Assembly (NCBI RefSeq): GCF_028993635.1
Contig: NZ_CP118631.1
Coordinates: forward strand, 6,200,001 to 6,264,000
DNA from: Mucilaginibacter sp. SJ
GTDB taxonomy: Bacteria; Bacteroidota; Bacteroidia; Sphingobacteriales; Sphingobacteriaceae
Direction of reading: 5' to 3'
DNA length: 64,000 nucleotides
The notes beneath the pieces are model-generated. The model saw only the letters and a program-made list of their open reading frames with translations. It was not told where the DNA came from and made no database searches. Shown here piece after piece: positions 9,328 to 17,793 of this stretch (position 1 is its first letter; each line of letters starts with the position of its first letter). A program made the position numbers and the translations under genes.

Positions 9328-9335
9328 ATTAAACG

Positions 9336-10943
9336 ATGAAAGTAGGTTCTACAAAACACAACTTCCTAAGTGCAGTCCGACAGCTGACACGTGAAAAATG
9401 GGCGCTGGGAGCAACCATTTTTACAGGGAAAATGATTGGCTTATTGCTGGTGTTTGCCGCGATGATGGTTTTGCCGGGTGTATTTGGCACAAAAGCTAAC
9501 GCTGCCGAAACGTACACCGCCCATGAAACAGCATTAATTAACACAGTTAATACTGTTTGGACACTGGTTGCTGCCTTTTTGGTATTTGGTATGCAGGCTG
9601 GTTTCGTTATGCTCGAGGCCGGTTTCGCCCGTAAGCGCGAAACAGTGAACGTGCTGATGGAGTGTATTTTTGATACTTGTCTTTGTGGTTTGCTATTTTA
9701 CGCTATAGGTTATGCCTTTATGTTTGGCAATGGCAACGGCTTTATTGGCTGGGGCGGTGCTGATGGTAAAACCTGGTTCTTCCTTCAAAATACGCCTGAA
9801 ACTTATGGTTCAACCGGTATCCCGGTATTGGCACACTGGATTTTCCAGTACGCTTTTGCTGATACCTGCTCAACCATTGTATCGGGTGCTATGATCGGCC
9901 GTACCAGTTTCCGTGGCGATATCCTTTACAGTATCGGTATTACCGGCTTTATTTATCCTATCATCGGTCACTGGGCATGGGGTCCGGATGGTTTCCTTGC
10001 TACTATGGGAACTTCAGGTTTCTTCAAATCAATAAGCGCTCAGCCTTTCCGCGACTTTGCAGGTTCAACGGTAGTACACACTATTGGTGGCGTAGCTTCC
10101 CTGGCTGGTGCAATGGTGTTAGGCCCACGCTTAGGCCGCATATTTGCTCGCGATGATAAAGAAAAAGGCGGTTTACCTGCAGGTCATAACTTATTGGTTG
10201 CTGCTGTAGGTGGTTTCTTACTTTGGTTTGGTTGGTATGGTTTTAACCCTGGTTCAACTTTATCGGCAATGGATATGCAGGGTATCGGCCGCGTTGCTGC
10301 AAACACTACGCTTGCTGCCTGCGCCGGCGGTTTTACCGCTATGCTTGCTGCTTTATGGTTTGGCCCAACAAAAGGCAAATTTGATTTAGCCTTTACTATT
10401 AATGGTTTCCTTGCAGGTTTAGTTGCTATTACCTGCCCTTGTTACTGGGTTAGTCCGTTTGGCGCTATCATGCTTGGTGCTATTTCAGGCTTCATTATCT
10501 TCGGCGGTGTTTACCTCATTGAGTGGTTCCGTATCGATGATCCGGTTGGTGCAGTATCGGTACACGGCTTTAACGGTATCTGGGGTACTATTTCTTTAGG
10601 TTTATTCGCTTCTGGTCAATATGGTGCTACAGGCCCAACAGGTGCTGATAATTCTGCCCCGGTAACTGGTTTATTTTACGGCGGTGGCTTTGATGTATTA
10701 AAAGCTCAGCTAATCGGTAGCCTTACTATTACCCTTGCAGTATTCGTGGTTTCTTATGTGATGATGTTTGTGATCAATAAATTAGGTCATCCATGGAAAT
10801 TACGTATCGAAGAGCATGGTGAAACAGGTGCAGGTGGTATCGACGTGTTCGACCATGGTATCGAGGTTTACCCTGTTCAGGATGATGAAATCAGCTTAAG
10901 CGGCCTTTTTGATAATGGCGCCAAGGTTGCTTCTGAAGCCTGA
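9336..10943 (+). CDS. amt: Ammonium transporter (Amt family)
   Basis: A 535-residue Amt/MEP/Rh channel conducting ammonium across the inner membrane. The first 60 residues form an amphipathic leader plus a hydrophobic segment ending in NAAETY, probably a signal peptide. The core begins at TVWTLVAAFLVFGMQAGFVMLEAG. The twin pore histidines are visible: H248 in STVVHTIGG and H410 in SVHGFNG. The extra cytoplasmic tail of about 45 residues ends DNGAKVASEA and is not a PII domain. No glnK follows. It is divergent from glnN and is followed by an outer-membrane barrel gene, consistent with one nitrogen-uptake unit. Confidence 0.94.
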   Translation: MKVGSTKHNFLSAVRQLTREKWALGATIFTGKMIGLLLVFAAMMVLPGVFGTKANAAETYTAHETALINTVNTVWTLVAAFLVFGMQAGFVMLEAGFARKRETVNVLMECIFDTCLCGLLFYAIGYAFMFGNGNGFIGWGGADGKTWFFLQNTPETYGSTGIPVLAHWIFQYAFADTCSTIVSGAMIGRTSFRGDILYSIGITGFIYPIIGHWAWGPDGFLATMGTSGFFKSISAQPFRDFAGSTVVHTIGGVASLAGAMVLGPRLGRIFARDDKEKGGLPAGHNLLVAAVGGFLLWFGWYGFNPGSTLSAMDMQGIGRVAANTTLAACAGGFTAMLAALWFGPTKGKFDLAFTINGFLAGLVAITCPCYWVSPFGAIMLGAISGFIIFGGVYLIEWFRIDDPVGAVSVHGFNGIWGTISLGLFASGQYGATGPTGADNSAPVTGLFYGGGFDVLKAQLIGSLTITLAVFVVSYVMMFVINKLGHPWKLRIEEHGETGAGGIDVFDHGIEVYPVQDDEISLSGLFDNGAKVASEA

Positions 10944-11025
10944 TCATATAGGAGCTTAACAGCTTAAACAGAGATATTGATGCCTTGTGCGGTTGGAGAG
11001 TGGTAGTACTAAGTCAGTAGTACTG

Positions 11026-11063
11026 AGTTTAAAGTCAAAAAGTTCATTTTTTGACTTTAAACT
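11026..11063 (+). terminator. Hairpin downstream of the ammonium transporter
   Basis: A 16-bp near-perfect stem (AGTTTAAAGTCAAAAA with TTTTTGACTTTAAACT) closes a five-base loop about 80 bp after the stop. It is AT-rich and has no T-run after the stem, so it may stabilise the 3' end or attenuate read-through into the barrel gene rather than fully terminate. Confidence 0.5.
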
Positions 11064-11238
11064 AAAAACTGATGACTTAAAACTTTAAATGAACGTTGCC
11101 AACCGTACAGGGATTTTTTATGCCGGCACATAAACTATCCTTTTAACTGCAAGGTGTTGATAATCAAATAATAACAGTGTATTTCCCAAAAAACAACAAT
11201 TAACAAATAGTTTATCAATTCACAATTAAATCGTTATC

Positions 11239-12279
11239 ATGAAAAAAGTATTTCTACTCTTCTCATTTTTTTCAATTGCGGCCTTTACGGTTAAGGCTCA
11301 GGACACGGTTAAAACAACCTCGGATGCCCCTCTGGTGATCTACGGTTCGGTAGATACCTATTATAAATATGATTTTGCTGACAAAGGCTCACAAATCCCT
11401 ACCAGCTTTGCAAGTGATCATAATTCAGTATCAATTGGTATGATTGACCTGGGTTTGAAGAAAAAAGTAGGTAAAGCTGCATTTGTGGGCGAGCTTTCAT
11501 TTGGTCCGCGTGGACAAAGCCAGTCGATCCCTAATGGTCCCGACGGCGATTCATTCCACATTCAGAATTTATACGTGTCATATGATCTTACCGATAAATT
11601 AAACCTTACCGGTGGTTATATGGCTACCTTTATTGGTTATGAGGTTATCAGCCCGGTAGGTAACTTTAACTACTCTACTTCGTATTTATTCACCAACGGC
11701 CCGTTCCAAAATCCTGGTGTTAAATTAACTTACGCGTTTAGCGATAAGGTAAGTTTAATGGCCGGTATTTTTAATGATACCTGGAACTACTATACTTCAA
11801 CCAAAAAAGTAAATACTTTCGGCTCACAGTTGTTTGTGTCTCCTGTAAAAGGATGGACTGCTTATCTTAACCTTGCTACCGGAAGTACTTCAGGTACTGA
11901 AGTTGATTTGACAACAGCTTATCAAATTACCGACGCCTTTAAACTGGGCTTAAACGGTGCCACTTACTCTGCCCCTGATAATGGCGGCGGTTTTAGCGGC
12001 GTTGCTTTGTATCCGCAGTTAGCAGTGTCAAAAACTGTAACTTTGGGCTTAAGGGGCGAGTATTTTAAAACTAAAAAAGGTGCATTGCAAACTTTTGGTC
12101 CTCCTCCGGGCGAAAATGTTAAAGCATTTACCTTTACTGCAAATATTAAATCAGGTCCGCTTACTTTCATTCCCGAAATCAGGTTAGATCATGGCTCATC
12201 TACTTCATTCCTTAACCATTCCGGCGATCCTTCAAAATCAGCCGGTCAGTTTGCTGTAGCGGCTGTGTACGCTTTCTAA
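11239..12279 (+). CDS. Outer-membrane beta-barrel porin-like protein
   Basis: A 346-residue protein with a Sec signal peptide (MKKVFLLFSFFSIAAFTVKAQ) followed by repeated amphipathic strands and a C-terminal strand ending FAVAAVYAF, as in outer-membrane barrels. The start LVIYGSVDTYYKYDF and the motif GYMATFIGYEVI match the putative beta-barrel porin-2 type that often accompanies nitrogen-uptake genes in Bacteroidota. It probably lets small nitrogen compounds cross the outer membrane, judged mainly from its place 295 bp downstream of amt. Its own promoter is likely in that gap. A hairpin terminator follows the stop. Confidence 0.8.
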   Translation: MKKVFLLFSFFSIAAFTVKAQDTVKTTSDAPLVIYGSVDTYYKYDFADKGSQIPTSFASDHNSVSIGMIDLGLKKKVGKAAFVGELSFGPRGQSQSIPNGPDGDSFHIQNLYVSYDLTDKLNLTGGYMATFIGYEVISPVGNFNYSTSYLFTNGPFQNPGVKLTYAFSDKVSLMAGIFNDTWNYYTSTKKVNTFGSQLFVSPVKGWTAYLNLATGSTSGTEVDLTTAYQITDAFKLGLNGATYSAPDNGGGFSGVALYPQLAVSKTVTLGLRGEYFKTKKGALQTFGPPPGENVKAFTFTANIKSGPLTFIPEIRLDHGSSTSFLNHSGDPSKSAGQFAVAAVYAF

Positions 12280-12309
12280 AAAAAAATAATTTAATCTATT
12301 TTTATCATG

Positions 12310-12341
12310 AGCCGTTCCGGAATTATCCGGAGCGGCTTTTA
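12310..12341 (+). terminator. Rho-independent terminator after the barrel gene
   Basis: GCCGTTCCGG and CCGGAGCGGC form a 10-bp stem with one G-T pair around a six-base loop, followed by a T-rich run. It falls immediately before the next ATG and rules out a longer N terminus for that gene. Confidence 0.85.
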
Positions 12342-12351
12342 TATTTGTTAC

Positions 12352-12951
12352 ATGAAAAAGATACTATTAGGCTTTGTCGGTCTCCTTTTTTCATTAGGCG
12401 CTCTTGCGCAGAAGGATTCGCTGGCTTTTGATGAGAATAATAAATACATTTATTATAAAACGGTTGATCAGCCTGGCTTTATTGCAGATTCGCTTTACAG
12501 CAGGGGATTGTATTTTTTAACCAAGGCCTATCCTAAAAAGATGCTGAAACTGGCAAAGGCTGATAAGGCTGGCAATGCACTCGCCGGTACGGGTATTTTT
12601 TTGGTTAACAAAAAAGGGCTGATGGGTAATAGTGAAGGCGGCGAGCTAAGCTACACGCTTAAAGTAGAGGTAAAGGATGGTAAATACCGTTATTGGTTAA
12701 CGGATTTTGTTTATCAGCCATATCAGCGTAATCGTTATGGTAATGTGGAACATATGCATGGCAAGGATGTTGCCCTGGAAAAGGCGTCTGAAAAATTATC
12801 AAAGGCCGATTTTACCGCCTGTTTAAACCAGGTGCTGAGCAACAGCAAGCATGTAGGTGATAATTTAAAGGCTTATATGCTTAAAACGTCGTCGCTTGAA
12901 AAGCCGGCAGAAGTTAAAAAAGTGAAAAGAGTATCGACTAAAGAATGGTAG
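12352..12951 (+). CDS. Secreted DUF4468-like protein
   Basis: A 199-residue exported protein of unknown role. The signal peptide MKKILLGFVGLLFSLGALAQ is followed by a domain with YYKTVDQPGFIADSLYSRG and later GELSYTLKVEVKDGKYRYWLTDF, the arrangement seen in Bacteroidota DUF4468 proteins. The upstream in-frame ATG at 12307 would place 15 residues inside the terminator hairpin of the preceding gene, so 12352 is the better start. The lysine-rich tail (VKKVKRVSTKEW) is not a known sorting signal. It stands between two nitrogen genes but has no visible link to nitrogen use. Confidence 0.7.
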   Translation: MKKILLGFVGLLFSLGALAQKDSLAFDENNKYIYYKTVDQPGFIADSLYSRGLYFLTKAYPKKMLKLAKADKAGNALAGTGIFLVNKKGLMGNSEGGELSYTLKVEVKDGKYRYWLTDFVYQPYQRNRYGNVEHMHGKDVALEKASEKLSKADFTACLNQVLSNSKHVGDNLKAYMLKTSSLEKPAEVKKVKRVSTKEW

Positions 12952-13014
12952 TTTTCTTGAGTTTGCAGTTGCAGGTTTGCAGTTGGCAGTAAATAATGCC
13001 CATGAAATAAAAGA

Positions 13015-13046
13015 GCCGCACGCTGTAAAGGGTGCGGCTTATTTTT
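13015..13046. terminator. Bidirectional terminator between convergent genes
   Basis: GCCGCAC (13015-13021) pairs with GTGCGGC (13032-13038). A T-rich tract follows on the plus strand and the complement of an A-rich tract follows on the minus strand, so it can end both the DUF4468-like gene and the second ammonium transporter. Confidence 0.85.
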
Positions 13047-13087
13047 ATGTTGTTAATTGGGTTTAATCAGGTAGGGGTAGGATCTGG

Positions 13088-14398
13088 TTACAGTTCCTCG
13101 TCGTGCTGGCTGATGTCCAGGCCTGCAAGCTCTTCTTCTGGTGTTACACGCAGTGTGCTGATCATGTCGGTGATCTTTAATAAGATGAATGAGCCGAAGA
13201 AAGCGAAGGCCGATACACCTACAAGTGTAATTAAGTGAACGATGAAAAGGTGTGTTTCGCCGTAAAATAAACCATTGCCGGTTGTGTTGGCTGAGTTTAC
13301 GTTTTGGTGTGCAAATACACCGGTTAATAACATACCTACCATACCGCCTACACCATGGCATGGGAATACGTCGAGGGTATCATCAATGCTGGTTTTTGTT
13401 CTCCAGATCACAACCAGGTTACTTACCACTGCTGCTACGATACCGATAATTAATGAGTGAGGGATAGTTACATAGCCCGCTGCCGGAGTGATAGCCACCA
13501 AACCTACAACCGCACCGATACAGGCACCCAATACACCTGGTTTTTTTCCGCGAAGGATATCAAAGAACATCCAGGCCATAGCAGCTGCAGCTGATGCTGT
13601 AGTGGTTGTTGCCAAAGCGGTTGCTGCCAGTGTGCCCGAACCCAGGGCCGAACCTGCATTAAAGCCAAACCAGCCAAACCACAATAAGCCTGTGCCTAAT
13701 AACACATAACTGATACGGGCGGGATTATGAGATGTTTCATTACGGCCTTTTAAATATATGGCTGATGCTAAAGCTGCCCAGCCTGCACTCATGTGCACCA
13801 CGGTGCCGCCGGCAAAGTCAAGTACGCCTTTTCCGAAAAGGAAGCCTTTTGGATGCCAGGTAGCGTGTGCCAAGGGTGCATATATAAACACCATGAACAG
13901 GCAAAGGAAGATAACGTAAGAGTTGAAGCGGATCCTTTCGGCAAACGCGCCGGTGATGAGGGCCGGGGTGATAACCGCGAATTTTAACTGGAACATAGCA
14001 AACAGTATCAGCGGGATAGTTGGAGCAAGTTCCCAGGTGGCATTGCCTAATGTGCCTTTCATCATAAAGAAAGTGCCGGGATTGCCGATAAAGCCACCAA
14101 ACTCATCTTCGCCAAAGGCAAGGCTAAAGCCGAATATTACCCATATAACAGTAATTACACCCATACAAACAAAGCTTTGCAGCATGGTTGACAGTACGTT
14201 TTTTTTGCTCACCATACCGCCATAAAAAAATGCCAGGCCAGGAGTCATGATCAGTACAAGGGCGGTGCTTACTAATAGCCAGGCGGTATCACCTGTATCA
14301 ATTTTGCTGTCTTTAATGGTTGTAAGAGTAACTGAAGGGTATAGAAGGGCTAATACAATTACAATTAAAAGTATGCCGAAGGGTATGAATTTTTTCAT
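13088..14398 (-). CDS. amt: Second ammonium transporter (Amt family)
   Basis: A 436-residue Amt protein of canonical length, distinct from the 535-residue one at 9336. The N terminus (MKKFIPFGILLIVIVLALLYP) is a signal-like hydrophobic segment. The core begins near residue 36 with DTGDTAWLLVSTALVLIMTPGLAFFYGG. Pore histidines are H202 (GTVVHMSAG) and H348 (PCHGVGG), with the AFAERIRF segment between helices. The tail is short and no PII gene is adjacent. Two dissimilar Amt proteins near one GSIII suggest high- and low-affinity, or differently regulated, uptake; that is inference. The shared terminator at 13015 ends it. Confidence 0.95.
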   Translation of the reverse strand: MKKFIPFGILLIVIVLALLYPSVTLTTIKDSKIDTGDTAWLLVSTALVLIMTPGLAFFYGGMVSKKNVLSTMLQSFVCMGVITVIWVIFGFSLAFGEDEFGGFIGNPGTFFMMKGTLGNATWELAPTIPLILFAMFQLKFAVITPALITGAFAERIRFNSYVIFLCLFMVFIYAPLAHATWHPKGFLFGKGVLDFAGGTVVHMSAGWAALASAIYLKGRNETSHNPARISYVLLGTGLLWFGWFGFNAGSALGSGTLAATALATTTTASAAAAMAWMFFDILRGKKPGVLGACIGAVVGLVAITPAAGYVTIPHSLIIGIVAAVVSNLVVIWRTKTSIDDTLDVFPCHGVGGMVGMLLTGVFAHQNVNSANTTGNGLFYGETHLFIVHLITLVGVSAFAFFGSFILLKITDMISTLRVTPEEELAGLDISQHDEEL

Positions 14399-14490
14399 GT
14401 TTTGGGTTTAAGGGAGGAAAAATGAAAATTTGAATAATACTGCCCGGTATCCAATCAAAAATACCGGACAGCATTAAAACTAAATTTTTT

Positions 14491-14549
14491 TAAAAAACAA
14501 TAAATCCTGCATGCTTAATCAGAGCATGAGGGTTGGTTTATTGTTTTTT
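14491..14549. terminator. Long hairpin between the small secreted gene and amt
   Basis: Outer arms AAAAAACAATAAA and TTTATTGTTTTTT enclose an inner CATGCT / AGCATG stem. On the minus strand it follows the stop of the 118-residue gene by only a few bases and ends in a T-run, so it fits a terminator for that gene. A second hairpin (CTGCCCGGTAT / ATACCGGACAG, 14439-14473) lies nearer the amt start. Confidence 0.7.
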
Positions 14550-14551
14550 GC

Positions 14552-14908
14552 CTACCAAAAATCGTGAAACGGAAAAAGGATGAGCTTGCGGAACCTGGAG
14601 AGCTTACTCGTATCCAGCCCGCAAATAAAATCAAGGTATTTAAATTTAATGGCGTAGCCGCCGGGCGTTGTTACAAAGGCTTGTAAAGAATGTGCGCCCC
14701 TATGCTGCTGTACATTAATAGCGGGCGTGAGTGCATTATTGAGTGCGAATTCAAAATTTAACGGGCGATGATGCGGTATAGCCGCGGATACCGTGGTTTT
14801 TTTTGTGGTTTTATGGTAATAATGGTATAATCCACCCTTGGCGGATGCAGTGAAGCCGCTAAAGAGTAAAAAAAATAAGGCGATAAGTTTATAAAGCCTG
14901 TTAACCAT
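14552..14908 (-). CDS. Small secreted protein of unknown function
   Basis: A 118-residue protein with a clear signal peptide (MVNRLYKLIALFFLLFSGFTASA) and a mature part of about 95 residues rich in histidine, tyrosine and lysine near its start (GGLYHYYHKTTKK). I recognise no family. There is no lipobox and no repeat. It lies upstream of amt on the same strand but is separated from it by a hairpin, so it is probably its own transcription unit. Confidence 0.55.
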   Translation of the reverse strand: MVNRLYKLIALFFLLFSGFTASAKGGLYHYYHKTTKKTTVSAAIPHHRPLNFEFALNNALTPAINVQQHRGAHSLQAFVTTPGGYAIKFKYLDFICGLDTSKLSRFRKLILFPFHDFW

Positions 14909-15204
14909 ATCTAAAAGTAATAAAAAAATAAAATAACTGCACTTTTTTTTAAAATATTTTAAGATTTTGATGATTTATGTATTAAAATTAAGTTTAAATG
15001 AATGTTTTTGTGATGTTTTTATTTAATTGATAATAAAAACGGGCTTTGTTGTTGATTTTTAAAACAGGTTATTATGATTTGATGGTTTTTATTCGAAGAT
15101 GAAAATTTGATGAAGAATTAAACGAAATTATTTTTGATAAATTTGATTTTGCACAAAATATAATATAAGTATGGTCGTTATAATTAAAATTTAATTCCGA
15201 AACT

Positions 15205-16044
15205 ATGCTTATCACCAAATTTGATTTGTACAATGCCGAGTGGCTCGACCTTGTATTTGACCATCGCAACAAAAATTACGGCGCTTATGAATTAAGACAA
15301 AGCTATGGGCGTACCATGGCAAAATCCATGGGAATCGCCTTTGCAGCAGTAGCCCTTTTATCGGCTGCAGCCATTATTTTTAAGGCAAAGCCGAAGCCAA
15401 TTGATAATAGCCGGACAATTGAAGTGACACTTGATCCTTCCATCCCTAAACCACCTGTTGAGGCTAAACCCAAGCAACCGGATGCTCCCGCCCCAATCGA
15501 GCATCAAAAACCAGCTGTTCCGGTTGAAACAAAAGGTTTCACCACGCCGCACCTGGTAACAACAGAGCCGCCGACAGAGCCGCCTACCATAGATCAACTA
15601 AAGGATGTTGCCATTGGGCCGGTGGATGTAGCGGGGAAGAGTGGAACAGATAATGTAACCAAAACGGACGGAGGAACGCCCGGAGGAACCGGAACTGCCA
15701 AAGTTGATGAGGGTGTTCATACACTTGGCGAAGTACTTGAAGTGATGCCCGAACCTGTTGGCGGGGCTGCAGCATGGGCAAAGTTTCTGCAGAAAAACCT
15801 ACGCTTTCCGGGAGCCGCACAAGATGCGGGCGTTTCGGGCAGGGTATTTATGAGCTTTATTATTGAAAAAGATGGTACGCTTTCAAATATCAAGGTTGAC
15901 CGTGGGGCCGGTTATGGTTTTGATGAAGAGGCAACCCGTGTACTAAAACTAGCCAAAGCCTGGAAACCGGGTGTGCAAAACGGCCAGAATGTGCGGGTAA
16001 GGTACAGCATCCCAATAAGCTTTCAGTTAGCGACAGAAGAATAG
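15205..16044 (+). CDS. tonB: TonB family energy transducer
   Basis: A 279-residue TonB-type protein that couples the inner-membrane proton gradient to outer-membrane receptors. A cytoplasmic segment of about 40 residues containing LVFDHRNKNYGAYELR, typical of Bacteroidota TonB, precedes a single transmembrane helix at about residues 42-60. A proline/lysine-rich periplasmic spacer follows to about residue 140. The C-terminal TonB domain spans roughly residues 190-275 (FPGAAQDAGVSGRVFMSFIIEKDGTL, then the closing PISFQL strand). No exbB or exbD is adjacent. It could serve the several TonB receptors in this window. Confidence 0.9.
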   Translation: MLITKFDLYNAEWLDLVFDHRNKNYGAYELRQSYGRTMAKSMGIAFAAVALLSAAAIIFKAKPKPIDNSRTIEVTLDPSIPKPPVEAKPKQPDAPAPIEHQKPAVPVETKGFTTPHLVTTEPPTEPPTIDQLKDVAIGPVDVAGKSGTDNVTKTDGGTPGGTGTAKVDEGVHTLGEVLEVMPEPVGGAAAWAKFLQKNLRFPGAAQDAGVSGRVFMSFIIEKDGTLSNIKVDRGAGYGFDEEATRVLKLAKAWKPGVQNGQNVRVRYSIPISFQLATEE

Positions 16045-16103
16045 GTAATAATTTGCTGTGTGTTTTTAATTAAATGTGTGTTATATAGTAGCTAACTGTT
16101 TCG

Positions 16104-16127
16104 GCCCCGCTTACGCGGGGCTTTTTG
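16104..16127 (+). terminator. Rho-independent terminator after tonB
   Basis: GCCCCGC pairs with GCGGGGC around a four-base loop, followed by five T. It lies about 60 bp after the tonB stop. Confidence 0.92.
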
Positions 16128-16178
16128 TTATCCATCATGCCTCCCGGAAGTTGTTTATGAACAGGTAAAACATTTTTA

Positions 16179-16279
16179 GTAGAGACGTATCACATGCGTT
16201 TTTCATTGGGCAAGCTGCTTTTAAAGCGTTCTAATCCGTCTTAAATTGCACACTGGAGACGCATGTGATGCGTCTCTAC
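16179..16279. repeat. GTAGAGACGC-type palindromic repeat
   Basis: The left arm 16179-16199 (GTAGAGACGTATCACATGCG and one more base) is complementary to the right arm 16258-16279. The right part is itself a perfect hairpin: GAGACGCAT (16256-16264), loop GTG, ATGCGTCTC (16268-16276). Units beginning GTAGAGACGC are, from memory, common dispersed intergenic repeats in Bacteroidota. The surrounding 16128-16568 region shows no convincing gene. Confidence 0.75.
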
Positions 16280-16568
16280 AATAAAAAACAATAAAAAGGC
16301 ATTGTTTCGGATAACCACCTGGAGAACCCGGAAAAAGTTGTGAAGATGTTTAAAATATAACTTAGGATTGGTGCGCGTGGGCGCGTTAGTGATAGGAGCG
16401 GATACAGGCCAATGAGCATAAGGCCTGCAGGCGTATGAGCGGATAGCACGGCCGCAGGCAACGCCCATATTATACTATTGATCGGGAAGATACATTTCCT
16501 GATCAGTACCTTACAGTCGCGTTATTATAAGTAATGAAGCAATCGCGCCTTTTTTAATAAAATTTTCA

Positions 16569-17609
16569 TCAGGCTGTTTTCAAATAGCCCCTTAATACCT
16601 CATTATATAAAGACTGTGCCGAAACTATCGCCGAGTATTTCCCACTTTCTGTTATCACGATAAAAGGGTCTTCATTAGCGAACAGCGCGTTTGTTTGCTG
16701 CTCATTATCCCAGTTTTTGTCTATCTGTTTTTTTATCAGTACCGGCTTAAATAAACTATCAAGGTGCACGGTGCTGATGTGCTTTGCGCCGCCTGTGCTT
16801 TCAATAATTTGGCCAAGTTCGTTCTGTAAAAGTTGCTCGGTTAATAATTCGTTAGGTAAACCGGTGGTGGTTGAAAACGCCATCCAGGCGTGGCCCAGGG
16901 CAAGTGCACCCTGCATCCAGGGCGGTGGTGGCGGAGCATTATAATAACTGCCGGGCGGCAAGACGGCTAAGGGGCTTAATAATGCCCATTGCGCGGCAGC
17001 CGCACGGGCGGCATAAAAGGTTCTTAAATATCGCGGGTCTTCTTTTAGCAGCTGTTCCAGCAGGTCGCCGGGACGGGCCCAGCCTAAATAAGTTTGCTCT
17101 CTTGCTTCAGCAGTTGCTACAAAAACAATTTTATCGGGCTTTTTAAGGCGGTCGGCGCCGGCCAGTAAAACTAACAACCGGGTTTCCCACCAGGCGTGCC
17201 CATCTTCAAGGTCAATCACGGCAACGCCCGAAGAAGTAGCCGCGCGCAGTGTTTCGAGGATATTGGAGGTGCCGCTGTCGGCAACATACTGGCCGCGTAC
17301 CCCGATATTGGCGGGCACAGTAAAGCCCGAATTTGACAGTTGCTGGATTTTTGAAAAGTCGATCTTGAGGTCGCCATAGCCTATGCTGCCCCCGCGCTCA
17401 ATAACTACATTGAGAATTGCGAGGACGATAGGGAGCAGGCTAAGGATAAAAATGCCAATTAAAACGGTGTTATTGGCCGAATCGGCAGGCCAGCCTGTAT
17501 AAGTACGGAGCACTGCGGTGAGCAGCAGGAGCACGAATAAAACAACAACGGCAGTAATGATACTTACCTTTGGCGTAAAGGGCCAAAAACTATGATCGCG
17601 CGGTTTCAT
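16569..17609 (-). CDS. Membrane-anchored protein of unknown function
   Basis: A 346-residue protein that I do not recognise. Two transmembrane helices lie near residues 14-35 and 46-66 with only a short loop between, leaving a soluble C-terminal domain of about 280 residues. That domain is alanine- and leucine-rich and contains a proline run (NAPPPPPWM) near residue 230 and a segment AVIDLEDGHAWWETRLLVLLAGADR near residue 130. Base composition is GC-richer than the neighbours. It is flanked by the repeat-rich gap after tonB and by the DUF4440-like gene on the same strand, with 184 bp between, so co-transcription is uncertain. Confidence 0.6.
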   Translation of the reverse strand: MKPRDHSFWPFTPKVSIITAVVVLFVLLLLTAVLRTYTGWPADSANNTVLIGIFILSLLPIVLAILNVVIERGGSIGYGDLKIDFSKIQQLSNSGFTVPANIGVRGQYVADSGTSNILETLRAATSSGVAVIDLEDGHAWWETRLLVLLAGADRLKKPDKIVFVATAEAREQTYLGWARPGDLLEQLLKEDPRYLRTFYAARAAAAQWALLSPLAVLPPGSYYNAPPPPPWMQGALALGHAWMAFSTTTGLPNELLTEQLLQNELGQIIESTGGAKHISTVHLDSLFKPVLIKKQIDKNWDNEQQTNALFANEDPFIVITESGKYSAIVSAQSLYNEVLRGYLKTA

Positions 17610-17793
17610 TTATTTCGCCAATTGTGCTTGTGTAAATGCTAATTGCTGGTTGGTATGGTTTTATTGCTGTTAGATGAATGAAATTAAATATAAATTATTG
17701 AAAAGCAATGCGTTGAACCACGTTTTGCGTGTGCGGTTTTTACGCGAATGTAAAAAGCGGCGTTATTTTACTGACAGCTGAGCCTGAACAGAA

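Larger units (their letters stand above)
8737..9335. promoter_or_regulatory. AT-rich divergent control region of glnN and the ammonium transporter
   Basis: About 600 bp of strongly AT-rich DNA between two divergent nitrogen genes. It contains a candidate glnN promoter (8768-8803), a 17-codon mini-ORF (9201-9254) and three copies of CAATCAAACTAA just before the transporter start. I see no rpoN-type minus-24/minus-12 site. The length and base composition suit a region carrying nitrogen-responsive control, but that is inference. Confidence 0.6.

Noticed and set aside
8737..9335. Sigma-54 promoter or known riboswitch between glnN and amt
   Set aside because: No GG-N10-GC element and no fold matching a riboswitch class I know; the region is simply AT-rich with the repeats described.
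12307..12351. Longer N terminus for the DUF4468-like protein
   Set aside because: These codons form the stem of the preceding terminator; the internal ATG begins a clean signal peptide.
16241..16468. 75-codon minus-strand frame after tonB
   Set aside because: It overlaps the GTAGAGACGC repeat and has an unlikely composition.
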